A stretch of 41,725 nucleotides of DNA from Ignavibacteriota bacterium. Its GTDB lineage: Bacteria > Bacteroidota > Ignavibacteria > Tepidaquicellales > Tepidaquicellaceae. Below are positions 25,701 through 35,048 of the stretch, piece by piece. Made by a program: the position numbers and the translations under genes. The number at the start of each line of letters is the position of its first letter. Position 1 is the first letter of the stretch. The stretch spans positions 1 to 41,725 of the forward strand of contig JAPLFJ010000023.1 in NCBI GenBank assembly GCA_026390735.1. The letters run 5' to 3'. Below the pieces are notes generated by a model that had not been told where the DNA came from, did not search any database, and worked only from the letters and a program-made list of their open reading frames with translations.

Positions 25701-26838
25701 GAATCAGCTTGCATCAATCGGTGAGAATGACATGAAGTTCTGCCTGATTGGCGACCCTACTTTAAGAGTCGGTATTCCTCAGTATTTTACGAGGATTGAC
25801 AGTATTAACGCTAAATCAGTCTACGATACCGCAATAGTGAAATCACTGCAGAAGATGAGAATCAGCGGCAGTGTATTAAAAACGGATTCTACTTTCTGGA
25901 ATAACTTTAACGGTGATATTGACATCAAGGTACTTGACGTCGACAAGAACATCACGATTGTGGATTTCGGAAGGACTTTCAATTACAGACTGGACGGCGG
26001 AGTTATTTTCAAAGGTTCTGCAAAAGTTAAAAACGGACTTTGGTCAATAGAGTTTATCGTTCCGAAAGATATTTCCTACAGCAGCGGTAACGGTAAAATA
26101 CTAGCATACTTTAACAACACATCCTATGAGGGTTCGGGATATACTGACCGTTTTATACTTAGCGGAATAGATACGACTGCAGTATCTGACACACTCGGGC
26201 CTGACATTTCCCTCTATATGGATAACAGGACTTTCAGAAGCGGAGATGTAGTAAACCAGAACGCAAAATTAATCGCCGACCTGTACGATTTCAGTGGTAT
26301 TAATTTAACGGGGACAATCGGGCATAAGATTGAAGCTGTTCTGAACAATAATGACAATAACAAACTTGATTTAACACCGTATTATAATACAACAAATGGT
26401 TATCAGTTCGGAACTGTTGAATATAGTTTTAACGGATTACCTGACGGTGATTATACTTTAAAGTTTAAAGCATGGGATACATATAATAACTTTAAAGAAA
26501 CCAGTGTTAATTTTGTAGTTAAGAGTACTTCATCTCTGGTGGTTTCGAATCTGTTTAACTACCCTAATCCGATGAAGGATAATACAAGTTTCACTTTCCA
26601 GCACAATTTTGATACACCTTTGAGTGCCGACATACTGATTTATTCGGTTGCAGGAAGAAAAATTCAGACGATTAAAAGAACTAATATCACTGAAAAGAAT
26701 GTTTCAATTGAGTGGGACGGCAAAGATGCCGACGGTGATTATATAGCTAATGGAACATATATTTATAAAGTGATTGTAAAGACAGAAGACGGTTCGTTCT
26801 CAAACGTTCAGACCGGTAAATTAGCAAGATTAAAATAA
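22783..26838 (+). CDS. porU: Type IX secretion system sortase PorU
   Basis: 1351 residues, typical of PorU. Signal peptide MYKTKFLNLLLFLLAGTMLF. The gingipain-like C25 peptidase domain carries the catalytic pair His866 in NWTGHGSTDLWAHE and Cys901 in IASCDLARWDDP. The C-terminus (about 1258-1351: NLFNYPNPMKDNTSFTFQ, ILIYSVAGRKIQTI, WDGKDADGDYIANGTYIYKV) is a sorting-domain or FlgD-like fold, as expected for PorU. It removes the sorting domain of T9SS cargo at the cell surface and attaches the cargo to lipopolysaccharide. Its partner porV follows 33 bp later. Confidence 0.93.
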   Translation: MYKTKFLNLLLFLLAGTMLFAQTGKKNNKSVQYDSPVDFRVISSNSSYVEFEFTPKYTTSVEFLNAAHNSSLAGKPDLGSRNFPVITPGDINNRIEILDVKFEDLYNVDVKPVPTPKKGSNSLEVLYDYNYDEKTYSGNSLYPKVNAEFIQDGKFRNKYFGIAQIYPVQFNPLNKSVRRITYIRVRVAFGKSPVFSAKLQTKQELEFLRDISINWENAVNWVTPEFNSYKSTIQNSVLATGDFFKIEVKETGMYKIDKNFLNSAGINTANIDPRTIKIYGNGGKELPYLNSAPAPEDLLQNPIYVSGESDGVFNDNDYVLFYGLSPHQWIQQGNTFMHKLNTYSNVNYYWITFGGSNGMRMQEIQSTSIPNLNPVDRFVDKLFEEPEINNLGATGNLWVSQRIGYGESFSFNKQLTGYIPGTDVKCNLVLGNGTTTYDAYYSVTDNNSGFSGAYSVYAVNGVFSHISLSVPPISFQYPLASGNTMNLKATLTQAYNVPSVSGYYDYLEAFYSRGLNSAENNLLKITSSDSTGTMEYQASTFSSSTVKVFKVSTQTDIQIINPISYTNGTVRFQDNSTLLAKKDFYVVGDNSYKTPSSITSKVPNQNLRGISDGADFIIYTTSDFLSAANRLKTQREAPGEGSPNYLKTLVVDINQVYNEFSGGLVDPVAMRSFLKYAYNNWSRRPVYVLFLGDGSFDYKNIYNAGTKNYVPPIERTDPTMNEIASYNSDDFITEINEDYQTPEAVRTDFSSGRFCINSLRDANLIIDKILQYESNQNIGIWKKKIMYCADDGWTTENNQGEEGDLHTRQCETIAEVYTSKDFEKEKIYIVSYPAIITPQGRRKPGANVDIIKGWNEGRLLINWTGHGSTDLWAHEHVFVKDESIPLMTNKNKYPIVTIASCDLARWDDPFIVSAAEQLIFVPEAGAIAVIAATRPVYANYNEIFNNALWNNIMFYKDTLNLPIRIGKAMYNVKNQLASIGENDMKFCLIGDPTLRVGIPQYFTRIDSINAKSVYDTAIVKSLQKMRISGSVLKTDSTFWNNFNGDIDIKVLDVDKNITIVDFGRTFNYRLDGGVIFKGSAKVKNGLWSIEFIVPKDISYSSGNGKILAYFNNTSYEGSGYTDRFILSGIDTTAVSDTLGPDISLYMDNRTFRSGDVVNQNAKLIADLYDFSGINLTGTIGHKIEAVLNNNDNNKLDLTPYYNTTNGYQFGTVEYSFNGLPDGDYTLKFKAWDTYNNFKETSVNFVVKSTSSLVVSNLFNYPNPMKDNTSFTFQHNFDTPLSADILIYSVAGRKIQTIKRTNITEKNVSIEWDGKDADGDYIANGTYIYKVIVKTEDGSFSNVQTGKLARLK

Positions 26839-26871
26839 TAATAATAATAATTAATATTTAACGGAGGTAAA

Positions 26872-27987
26872 ATGTTAAGTAACATGAAAGTAAGATCATT
26901 TGTAGGATTGGTATTAGCTATATTGGCTATTATGTCTATAGACAATTCTTACGCACAGAACACAATTTCGACAGGTGTACCGTTTCTTTTGATAGGCCCT
27001 AACTCAAGGTTTTCGGGTATGGGTGAAACAGGTACAGCAATCTCTGATGATGCATCGGCAATGCACTGGAATCCTTCAGGTCTTGCGTTTCAGACAACAG
27101 GTTCAGAAATAAACTTTACGCACTCTCCATGGTTACCGGGCTTAGGATTATCGGATCTTTTTTACGATTTTTTGGCTGCAAAGAAGTATATCAAATCAAT
27201 TAACGGTACGGTTGGTGCGAGTTTAACTTATCTGAATATCGGTGAAGTCATTACGACTGACGAATTTGGTAATTTAACCGGCAAAGATTATAAAGCATAC
27301 GAATTTGCTTTTGCTCTCGGATACGCAACTAAAGTAAGTAAACCTGTTGGTGTTGGTGTGGTAGCAAGATTAATCTATTCCAGACTTTCTCCAAATGACG
27401 TTACAGTTGGAAATGAAAAAGGAAACGGTGTTGCTTTCACAACAAGTTTTGACCTTTCTATGTTGTACAAAATGGACAGGGGTCCTAAATTCCTGAAAGA
27501 TAAATTCTCGTTTGGTGTTAATCTTTCAAATATGGGTCCTAAGATTTCATACGTTGACGCAGCACAGGCAGATCCTCTCCCGACTCAGTTAAGGTTTGGT
27601 ATTGCATACAATATTTTAAGGAATGAAGGTAATGACTTATCTATAACTGCTGACTTCTCGAAGTTAATGGTTAACAGAAATTCACCGACAGACGTAGACC
27701 CTTTCTATAAAGCATTTTACACATCCTGGAAAGGCGGTATAGAGGGGATTGCAAAATCATTCCAGACATCAGTTGGTGCTGAATACTGGTACGGAAGCCC
27801 GAAACTTATCGCATTAAGGGCAGGTTATTTCTATGAAGATCCTTCAAACGGTAACAGAAGGTTTATGACCTTAGGTGCAGGATTAAGGTATTCGCTCTAC
27901 GGATTTGATTTCAGTTATATTACAGGTACAGAAGACAACCATCCACTGGCAAATACGCTTAGATTCGGATTGATTGTCAACTTTTAA
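26872..27987 (+). CDS. porV: Type IX secretion system outer-membrane protein PorV
   Basis: 371 residues. Signal peptide to about residue 28 (LAIMSIDNSYAQ). Family start NTISTGVPFLLIGPNSRFSG then MGETGTAISDDASAMHWNPSGLAF, followed by strands of a 14-stranded FadL-like barrel. A good Shine-Dalgarno (ACGGAGGTAA) fixes the ATG at 26872; a second ATG four codons later is less well placed. PorV shuttles cargo from the translocon to PorU. A terminator at 28018 closes the porU-porV unit. Confidence 0.93.
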   Translation: MLSNMKVRSFVGLVLAILAIMSIDNSYAQNTISTGVPFLLIGPNSRFSGMGETGTAISDDASAMHWNPSGLAFQTTGSEINFTHSPWLPGLGLSDLFYDFLAAKKYIKSINGTVGASLTYLNIGEVITTDEFGNLTGKDYKAYEFAFALGYATKVSKPVGVGVVARLIYSRLSPNDVTVGNEKGNGVAFTTSFDLSMLYKMDRGPKFLKDKFSFGVNLSNMGPKISYVDAAQADPLPTQLRFGIAYNILRNEGNDLSITADFSKLMVNRNSPTDVDPFYKAFYTSWKGGIEGIAKSFQTSVGAEYWYGSPKLIALRAGYFYEDPSNGNRRFMTLGAGLRYSLYGFDFSYITGTEDNHPLANTLRFGLIVNF

Positions 27988-28017
27988 TTAGACTTAAATC
28001 CCTTTATAAAAGTTATT

Positions 28018-28052
28018 AAAAGGCATATATTTATTGATATATGCCTTTTAAA
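28018..28052. terminator. Intrinsic terminator after porV
   Basis: Perfect 13-bp stem AAAAGGCATATAT (28018-28030) with ATATATGCCTTTT (28037-28049) and a 6-nt loop. A-rich on one side and T-rich on the other, so it may act in both directions. Confidence 0.85.
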
Positions 28053-28078
28053 TTTATTAATAATTCCAAAATAGTCAG

Positions 28079-31000
28079 ATGAAAACATTTTCATTAATAG
28101 CGTTAGTATTTATTTTAACCTGTTCTGCTGCATTTTCCCAGAGTAAAATTTTCAAGCAGGGAGTTAAATTATCGCATCCGTTATCTTCAACGGGTAATCC
28201 TAAGTTCATTAAATCGGGCTTGAAATCGACAGATTCTCTGAAGATTGTTGCGATATTAGTGCAGTTTCAGGAAGATGACAACACATTATCTACGGGAAAC
28301 GGAAAATTTGACTTATCAAACAAGTATTATAACCCTGCAACTCAAAGGGATACAGTAGTAGACTCCCCTCCATATGACAGTTCATATTTTGCTGACCATT
28401 TATTGTTTGTTAAGAATTATTTCAATAAATCATCCAAAGGGAAATTAAACATCAGTTATGAAATATACGGGAAATTATTAACTTTGCCCAAGAAAATGCA
28501 GGAATATGCTCCGCTGAAGAATGAAACTAATCTGAAACTCGGAGAGTTATTCAAGGATTCATGGGCTATTGCAGACAGCAGTATAGATTTTTCCCAGTAT
28601 GACCCGGACAAGACTGCATTCGTACTTTTCCACGCAGGAGTAGGAAGAGACATTGATCTTTCATCGATTTACGGTTTCGACCCGACACCTTATGATATTC
28701 CATCAGTTTATCTAGGACTTAAATCACTTCAGGAAATATACGGACAGAGTTATCAGGGTTACCAGACTCAGGAGGGTTTTATTATTAAAAACACTTTAAT
28801 CATTCCTTCTACTGAACTCAGAGAACTTGATGTAAGCGGAGGAAAGTATTTATTGCAACTTGGAATTAATGGAATCTTAACAAGCAGCGTTGGAAGTTTT
28901 CTCGGTCTTCCTGATTTATTCAACACAAAGACAGGCAAGACTGCTATCGGCAGGTTCGGATTAATGGACGGACAATCTTTATTCAGTTTTAACGGTATCT
29001 TCCCTCCTGAACCATCGGCATGGGAGAAAGTTTACTTAGGATGGGTTGAACCTATTACTATCTCTTCAGGTGACAGTTACTACAACGTCAAATCATCATC
29101 GACTCCTGAACAAAAGGATTCAACGATGTTTAAAGTACTTATGAACAGCAAAGAGTATTTTCTGATTGAGAACAGGAACAGAAACCCTTTTAACACAGGA
29201 CAGAGAGTTTACACACACAACAGGGCTTTCAGAGACTCAACATTATACACAAAAGACGTACCTGGATTCATAAATTATGATATATATTCAGTTGACGGGA
29301 ATTTAACAGACGTATCATATCTCGACTGGAGTTTACCCGGTGATATATCGGATACTGCAAACTACCGCGGCGGTATATTAATCTGGCATATTGATGAAAA
29401 TGTTATTGATGCAAACATTCTTTCGAATTCTATAAACAACACGATTGAACACAAAGGCATAGACCTTGAAGAAGCAAAGGGTTCGCAGGATATAGGTGTG
29501 ACCTTTAATACTCCTTTTGGTGCAATCACTGCAGACGGTTCATTCGTCGATTTCTGGTACAACGGAAAACACTATGTACCTGCTACAATCTACAGGAATG
29601 AATTTACGCCGACTTCTATACCGAACTCATTAAGTTATTCACTGGCAAACAACAACATAAACATTACAGGATTCGATACTATAAACTATGCTATGAAATT
29701 CAGGGTAAAGATAGGAAGCAAATCACTTTCTCCTATAACAGGTTATCCGAAATACATTGGCGGTACGATTAACAACGAGTTCTCACAGGTTGTTCCTTTA
29801 GACATAAACAATAACGGTAAAGAGGTACTATTCGTTAACAATGGTACTAACTTATACGCATTTAAGAATGACGGTACAGGTTTATCATCTGCAAACGGAC
29901 TATTATTAAACGGTTACGGAAGCATGCCCGTTACATCAGGGTTCTTCGGATACACAGGCGACGTTAGATTAATATCGGTTAAGAATAACACAACAAATTC
30001 ATCACTCGGTATAATCAAGGTAAACGCTTCGGGTATCACAGATACTGCATTTACAACGATGAACAATAAGGTTACCGCAGCTCCGCTGTTAATTGACTCA
30101 TCTAAAGTAGTACTGGGTTTCAGCAATGGATATGTATACGAAAAGTTACTGAATGTGAATCAGTTCAATGCAACGGACACAGTTACCAAACAACAGATTA
30201 ATAAGTTCTCACGAGATAACGGAAGCAGTTACAGGTATATAACGAGTCCCTTACTTAATAATGTGTACAGTAACTTAACATCGGGAGCAGCAATTGATTA
30301 TCTGACACAGGTATCAACGAGTGAACTCAGACTGAATGATACAAGAATAAACATATCATACAACGCAACAATAAACAATATCGTAACAGCTGATGTCAAC
30401 AAAGACGGCAAACAGGAAATACTGTTTACGAGCAGTAACATGCTTTATGCCATAAACTCAGGGGGTGTCCTGCTCGACAATTTCCCTGTTAAGTTAAATT
30501 CAAACATTCTTTCGGGAATATCGGTAGCAGACGTAAATGATGACGGTATATTCGATATACTCGTAACTTCAGCATCAGGTGATTTAAACTGCATTAGTAT
30601 GACAGGAAAGAACATAGACGGTTTCCCTGTTAAGATAGGAACCAACACATATTCAACTCCAGCACTGTTTAATTATTCTGACACACTTGCAATTTCAGTA
30701 ATATCAGGAGACGGATATATGTACAGTTTCAAAACAGACAAAGTATATAAACCACAGAACATTCTCTGGAAGAATTATTTAAGAGATAAGAACTTCTCAA
30801 ACAATAACTTCAGAGGTGTACAGTCATCCGTATCTTACTCGGAAAAATTACCGAAGGACAGAGTTTACAACTGGCCAAACCCTGTTTATGATTCAAAGAC
30901 ATACATCAGGTATTACATCAACGGAAACGCAGGCACAGTGAACATCAGGATACTCGATTTATCGGGTGAACTTGTCACTAAACTTACCGGCACAACATTC

Positions 31001-31129
31001 TCAAACAACGACAACGAAGTTATCTGGGATGTGTCAAAAGTAGCGAGCGGACTGTATTACGGAGTTGTGGAAGCAACGATAGACGGTTCAACTGAGACAA
31101 AGGTTATTAAAATAGCGGTAGTTAAATAA
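28079..31129 (+). CDS. M6-like protein without its zinc motif, T9SS cargo
   Basis: 1016 residues. Signal peptide MKTFSLIALVFILTCSAAFSQ. Residues about 50-330 follow the M6 (immune-inhibitor-A-like) plan: VAILVQFQEDDN, SYFADHLLFVKNYFNKSSKGK, then the region where the HExxH zinc motif is expected. Here it reads SSVGS (269-273), followed by the normal FLGLPDLFNTKTG and GRFGLMDG. So both zinc His and the catalytic Glu are replaced and peptidase activity is unlikely. The middle holds FG-GAP/VCBS-type repeats (DINNNGKEVLFV, ADVNKDGKQEILF, ADVNDDGIFDILV). The last 80 residues form a T9SS sorting domain (NWPNPVYDSKTYIRYY, then DLSGELVTKL, then SGLYYGVVEA). It sits directly after porU-porV. Confidence 0.8.
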   Translation: MKTFSLIALVFILTCSAAFSQSKIFKQGVKLSHPLSSTGNPKFIKSGLKSTDSLKIVAILVQFQEDDNTLSTGNGKFDLSNKYYNPATQRDTVVDSPPYDSSYFADHLLFVKNYFNKSSKGKLNISYEIYGKLLTLPKKMQEYAPLKNETNLKLGELFKDSWAIADSSIDFSQYDPDKTAFVLFHAGVGRDIDLSSIYGFDPTPYDIPSVYLGLKSLQEIYGQSYQGYQTQEGFIIKNTLIIPSTELRELDVSGGKYLLQLGINGILTSSVGSFLGLPDLFNTKTGKTAIGRFGLMDGQSLFSFNGIFPPEPSAWEKVYLGWVEPITISSGDSYYNVKSSSTPEQKDSTMFKVLMNSKEYFLIENRNRNPFNTGQRVYTHNRAFRDSTLYTKDVPGFINYDIYSVDGNLTDVSYLDWSLPGDISDTANYRGGILIWHIDENVIDANILSNSINNTIEHKGIDLEEAKGSQDIGVTFNTPFGAITADGSFVDFWYNGKHYVPATIYRNEFTPTSIPNSLSYSLANNNINITGFDTINYAMKFRVKIGSKSLSPITGYPKYIGGTINNEFSQVVPLDINNNGKEVLFVNNGTNLYAFKNDGTGLSSANGLLLNGYGSMPVTSGFFGYTGDVRLISVKNNTTNSSLGIIKVNASGITDTAFTTMNNKVTAAPLLIDSSKVVLGFSNGYVYEKLLNVNQFNATDTVTKQQINKFSRDNGSSYRYITSPLLNNVYSNLTSGAAIDYLTQVSTSELRLNDTRINISYNATINNIVTADVNKDGKQEILFTSSNMLYAINSGGVLLDNFPVKLNSNILSGISVADVNDDGIFDILVTSASGDLNCISMTGKNIDGFPVKIGTNTYSTPALFNYSDTLAISVISGDGYMYSFKTDKVYKPQNILWKNYLRDKNFSNNNFRGVQSSVSYSEKLPKDRVYNWPNPVYDSKTYIRYYINGNAGTVNIRILDLSGELVTKLTGTTFSNNDNEVIWDVSKVASGLYYGVVEATIDGSTETKVIKIAVVK

Positions 31130-31137
31130 ACGACATT

Positions 31138-32241
31138 ATGTTAATTGCGGTATTCACAATTATTGCAATTTATTTTGCGTTACACATAATATTTTATGCA
31201 GGTTTAAAGAAATCCGTATCAATTGTTAAGAATGATACGGATTTTCTGCCTTCGGTATCAGTCCTGGTTGCAGCACGCAACGAAGAACAAAATATTGCAA
31301 ACTGTATCGCATCCCTGAAGAAATTAAATTACCCTAAAGACAAACTAAGGATAATACTCATAAACGATAACTCAGATGACAGGACGGAAGAGTTAATGCT
31401 TAAAGAAACCAGCGGACAACCAGAGTTTCTTGTGCTGGACACTAATGATTACAAAGGTTCGGGTTTAAAAGGAAAGGTAAACGCATTATCGTACGGTATA
31501 TCAAAGAGTACGGGTGAGTTATACATGATGACCGATGCCGACTGCGAAGTGCCTTCTGAGTGGGTCAGAGACACCGCAAAGTATTACAGTGAGGACACAG
31601 GCCTGATATGCGGATTTACTATGATTGATTACAGCGGTACATTCTTTTCAAAATTACAGGCACTTGACTGGATATACCTTCAGTCATTTGCGTCTGCGAG
31701 TTCGGGGATAAATTCAGAGTTAAGTTGCATCGGGAACAACCTATCAGTCAGTGCAAAAGCATACAGGGAAATAGGCGGCTATGAGAACCTTAAGTTTTCA
31801 GTAACGGAAGACCTTGCATTAATGAAGAGAATAAAAGAAGAGAAGGCGTTTAGGATAAAGTATCCCATCAACAGGAGCTGCTTAATTAAAACCAATGCAT
31901 GCGCTGATATAAAGGAACTATACAGACAGAAGAAAAGATGGTTCAGAGGCGGAGCTGATATCAGTTTACTCGGTTATCTTCTTGGGTTTGAACTGTACGC
32001 AATGAACTTAATGCTGCTGTTCGGATTATTCTTCCTGAATGTGCCTGTTTATTTATTCGTAGTGCTGGTTAAATTCATTTCAGAATTGATAATAATGGTC
32101 CCCGTTTACAGAAGGTTCAGTTACAAAGGATTAATAGTTTACTTCCCGTTATTTCAGTTATATTTTGCGGTGATTGGTTTACTGTTACCGTTTACATTTT
32201 TAACAGGCAGTAACATAGTCTGGAAAGAAAGAAAACATTAG
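31138..32241 (+). CDS. Family 2 membrane glycosyltransferase
   Basis: 367 residues. An N-terminal membrane helix (1-22), then a GT2 domain: SVLVAARNEEQNI (41-53), LINDNSDDRTEEL (74-86), a metal-binding DAD (Asp133, Asp135 in MTDADCEVP), TED (223-225) and QKKRWFRGG (264-272), the Q-x-x-RW motif of processive or membrane GTs. Two to three membrane helices end the protein. It starts 8 bp after the M6-like gene and its stop codon overlaps that of a convergent gene by 4 bp. The sugar and acceptor are unknown; proximity to T9SS genes is only suggestive of surface glycan work. Confidence 0.85.
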   Translation: MLIAVFTIIAIYFALHIIFYAGLKKSVSIVKNDTDFLPSVSVLVAARNEEQNIANCIASLKKLNYPKDKLRIILINDNSDDRTEELMLKETSGQPEFLVLDTNDYKGSGLKGKVNALSYGISKSTGELYMMTDADCEVPSEWVRDTAKYYSEDTGLICGFTMIDYSGTFFSKLQALDWIYLQSFASASSGINSELSCIGNNLSVSAKAYREIGGYENLKFSVTEDLALMKRIKEEKAFRIKYPINRSCLIKTNACADIKELYRQKKRWFRGGADISLLGYLLGFELYAMNLMLLFGLFFLNVPVYLFVVLVKFISELIIMVPVYRRFSYKGLIVYFPLFQLYFAVIGLLLPFTFLTGSNIVWKERKH

Positions 32242-32885
32242 AACTTGATTAGTGGGAAATGGAACTGAGTTTTGATTGAGAGAGCCGAATATTCACTCCC
32301 GAAGTTATAAGAAGTAATAATATCAAATATATACAGAGTAAACCCTAAACCCGCACCAAATACCACTTTCGAGTCAGTCGCTTTTATTCCTTCAATCGGT
32401 GTGTCAGGTGACAAGGTTCTTTTAATGTTATAAGAACATACTTCGCCAACCAGGAAAGGCATCGTAAAGTTTGATTTCAGGTATTTATTAAGCAGTATAT
32501 AAATTCCGCCTCCGAAAGAAGTAATCTTGGTTTCCATAGAATTGAGAAGGTGCGCAGTCCTGAATGCATCACTGCCCGGATATTTCTGAAACTCTACTTT
32601 ACCGAAAACAACTACGGGATAGATTGAAATGGAAGCATACTCAAGTTTAACACCATAAGATACAGAGTACCTTGAATTATTACGGAGCTCACTCATCGGA
32701 ACGTCAAACCCCAGCAGAGGAGCTATAAATATCCCCGAAGGTCTCGGGCTCGAAGCAGTATAAACCTTTATTGTTGTATCTTTGGTAATCTCCTGCTTTG
32801 GTTCGGTTCTTTCATCCTGCGAATAAGCAAATGATGAGGCAACAGATAAGAGCAGCAATATTGTTAATACTTTGAGACTATTCAT
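32238..32885 (-). CDS. Outer-membrane beta-barrel protein
   Basis: 215 residues. Signal peptide MNSLKVLTILLLLSVASSFAYSQ, a short Thr/Lys-rich linker, then alternating strands (VSYGVKLEYASISIYPVVVF, KVVFGAGLGFTLYIF) and a final strand SIKTQFHFPLIKF. No binding motif is seen. It is the last gene of the minus-strand operon and overlaps the upstream DUF2520 gene by 8 bp and the convergent glycosyltransferase stop by 4 bp. Confidence 0.65.
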   Translation of the reverse strand: MNSLKVLTILLLLSVASSFAYSQDERTEPKQEITKDTTIKVYTASSPRPSGIFIAPLLGFDVPMSELRNNSRYSVSYGVKLEYASISIYPVVVFGKVEFQKYPGSDAFRTAHLLNSMETKITSFGGGIYILLNKYLKSNFTMPFLVGEVCSYNIKRTLSPDTPIEGIKATDSKVVFGAGLGFTLYIFDIITSYNFGSEYSALSIKTQFHFPLIKF

Positions 32886-33744
32886 TCTTTAATAATTCCG
32901 AAATCTTCTTTAAATTAATACCTTTGTTTTTAACACCCGCTACTTCCGCCAGGAGCCTTGAAGTTGCTTTATAATATTGAACATATTTTGGATATTTTCC
33001 ATGCAATAAGTTCAAGTGTGAATTTATTGTATTGGTATCCCCTCTTGAGACAGGACCCGTCAGAGAGTCCGAAACACCGACGCTGTGTACATTCTTTGCT
33101 GTATTGTAGAAGAGCGGTTTAAGTATTTCAAGGAACTTGCTCTCAGTTAACTTCAGCGACTTTGAGAACATCTTCAGCAGATAGAAATTCGCAATCAGGA
33201 AGTTTGAAGACACTACACAACTTAAGTGGTATAATGCTTTCTTATTCTTAGGGATAATAACGTATCCTGACTTTAACTTACCTGCTGCTTTCTTTATGAA
33301 GGAGACTGCACTCTTTCCGCCTTCGATGCCGAAGTAAATTCCAGTGAGAAGTTTATTATTTGTGAAAGATAACTTAGAGAATGTCTGTGCGGGATGGAAT
33401 GACCCGATGTTAATCACTGCAGTCTTCAAAGGTTTAAAGATATCAGAGGTCAGCAGACCGCTTGTATGAAGGAGTATCTTTCCTTTAAAGTTAAGCTTAC
33501 TTATTTCCTTAATATACTTCTGGATGTTATCATCTTTAAGGCAGACAATTATTACGTCTGACTTCCCTATCACATCTTCGCTTAGGGTTGTACGTACATC
33601 TTTACATCCGCACTTTGGCTTTATCTTTCTGAGTCTTGGAAGATTCTTATCAATCAATGTAACGATCTTAAACCCTGCTGCATTTAGTTCGATTGCCAGT
33701 GCAGAGCCGACTTTACCAACGCCGATTATCGTTACATTATTCAT
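32878..33744 (-). CDS. Rossmann-fold protein with DUF2520 domain
   Basis: 288 residues. An N-terminal NAD(P)-binding fold with the GxGxxG signature (VTIIGVGKVGSALAIELNAA, 4-23) and VIIVCLKDDNI, then a helical DUF2520 domain from about residue 130 (GIYFGIEGG, LYHLSCVVSSNFLIANFYLL, LTGPVSRGD). The layout matches 6-phosphogluconate-dehydrogenase-like reductases, but no substrate is known for this family. It overlaps dtd by 4 bp. Confidence 0.83.
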   Translation of the reverse strand: MNNVTIIGVGKVGSALAIELNAAGFKIVTLIDKNLPRLRKIKPKCGCKDVRTTLSEDVIGKSDVIIVCLKDDNIQKYIKEISKLNFKGKILLHTSGLLTSDIFKPLKTAVINIGSFHPAQTFSKLSFTNNKLLTGIYFGIEGGKSAVSFIKKAAGKLKSGYVIIPKNKKALYHLSCVVSSNFLIANFYLLKMFSKSLKLTESKFLEILKPLFYNTAKNVHSVGVSDSLTGPVSRGDTNTINSHLNLLHGKYPKYVQYYKATSRLLAEVAGVKNKGINLKKISELLKNE

Positions 33745-34187
33745 TTGTCTAATATTATAGTTACGGGACCGTCGTTTATTAACTTCACCTGCATATCAGC
33801 ACCGAATACTCCGTCTTTAACTTTATCCTCAGCATAGTTCTCTCTTGAGTGCTTAAGGAAATACTGATACATAGGGTCAGACTTTTCCGGTACCTCTGCG
33901 TTAATGTAACTTGGTCTGTTACCGCTCTTGCCGTTATCGGCACAGAGTGTAAACTGTGATATAATCAGCAGTTCGCCTTTAATGTCTTTAACGCTGAGGT
34001 TCATCACGCCTTTATCATCATCGAATATTCTTAAGTCGAGTATCTTCTGAGAAAGTTTATCTGTGTTGGATTCATCGTCGCCCTTTTTAATACCGAGCAG
34101 GACAAGAAGTCCATTACCGATTTCATTATGAATCTTACCTTCAATCTCTACCGAAGCACTTTTGCATCTTTGAATTACTGCTATCAT
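33741..34187 (-). CDS. dtd: D-aminoacyl-tRNA deacylase
   Basis: 148 residues, full length. It hydrolyses D-amino acids wrongly attached to tRNA. Signature motifs: SQFTLCAD (77-84, with the conserved SQFT nucleophile loop) and the C-terminal NDGPVTIILD (137-146). Four-base overlaps join it to prmC upstream and to the DUF2520 gene downstream. Confidence 0.95.
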   Translation of the reverse strand: MIAVIQRCKSASVEIEGKIHNEIGNGLLVLLGIKKGDDESNTDKLSQKILDLRIFDDDKGVMNLSVKDIKGELLIISQFTLCADNGKSGNRPSYINAEVPEKSDPMYQYFLKHSRENYAEDKVKDGVFGADMQVKLINDGPVTIILDK

Positions 34188-35044
34188 TTCTCCAGTATTA
34201 AAATTCTGTAGTTATTATTGTAATCCTTCACGAACCTGAACTTCTCTATGTTGTATTCTTCAAGCATCTTTTCCAGTGCGGGCTTTGCATTGTACGCTAT
34301 TTCAAGGTAGTACTTTGCGCTGCCTGCATTAAACATACTGATAAACTTTTTATAGAATGTAAGTCCGTCCGTATTATCAGTCAATGCAAGTTTTGGTTCA
34401 TATTCTCTTACTTCAGCGTCGAGTTCATTGTATTCGTTCAGAGGAATGTACGGCGGATTTGATACCACGTATTCATAATTCATTTCAGTAAGTCCCATAA
34501 AGTCAGACTTCTCTACCTCTAAATCATTTACGCTGTTAAAATCTGCATTCTTCATGCATAAAGCAATTGCTGTAGGAGAAACATCTATACCTTTATAATT
34601 ACACTTTATGTTCATCTTCTCAAGTTCTTTGCATACTGCAATTGCTATACATCCAGAGCCGATACCAACTTCAAGTATATTTACTTGCTGCAATCCTAAG
34701 TCCTTAATATCCTTCAGCAGATTCTCTACGAGTACTTCCGTATCGGGTCTTGGAATAAGCACTGATTTATCGACCAGAATATCGTATCCATAGAAGTTAG
34801 TCTTTCCTGTGATGTACTGCACGGGCTCATTGTTCAGACGTCTTCTCAGATGGCTTTTAAACATCTCTGTTTCGCTCTTCTGCAAAGGTTTATCGAACTC
34901 CAGGTACAGGTCAAGCCGTTTGCATTTAAGTGCATCTGCCATAAGCAGTTCGGCATTGAGTCTTGGATCGCTGATATTCTTTTCCTTTAGCAGGTTAGCA
35001 GAGTAATTCAGAATCTCAAGCAGAGTTGTAAGTTTTTCACTCAT
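34184..35044 (-). CDS. prmC: Peptide chain release factor glutamine methyltransferase
   Basis: 286 residues. It methylates the GGQ glutamine of release factors using S-adenosylmethionine. The N-terminal helical domain is followed by VLIPRPDTEVLVENLL (95-110), the SAM-binding ILEVGIGSGCIAIAV (123-137) and the catalytic NPPY (196-199). It overlaps dtd by 4 bp and lies 4 bp after the amidohydrolase-like gene, so all five minus-strand genes form one operon. Confidence 0.95.
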   Translation of the reverse strand: MSEKLTTLLEILNYSANLLKEKNISDPRLNAELLMADALKCKRLDLYLEFDKPLQKSETEMFKSHLRRRLNNEPVQYITGKTNFYGYDILVDKSVLIPRPDTEVLVENLLKDIKDLGLQQVNILEVGIGSGCIAIAVCKELEKMNIKCNYKGIDVSPTAIALCMKNADFNSVNDLEVEKSDFMGLTEMNYEYVVSNPPYIPLNEYNELDAEVREYEPKLALTDNTDGLTFYKKFISMFNAGSAKYYLEIAYNAKPALEKMLEEYNIEKFRFVKDYNNNYRILILEK

Positions 35045-35048
35045 TATT

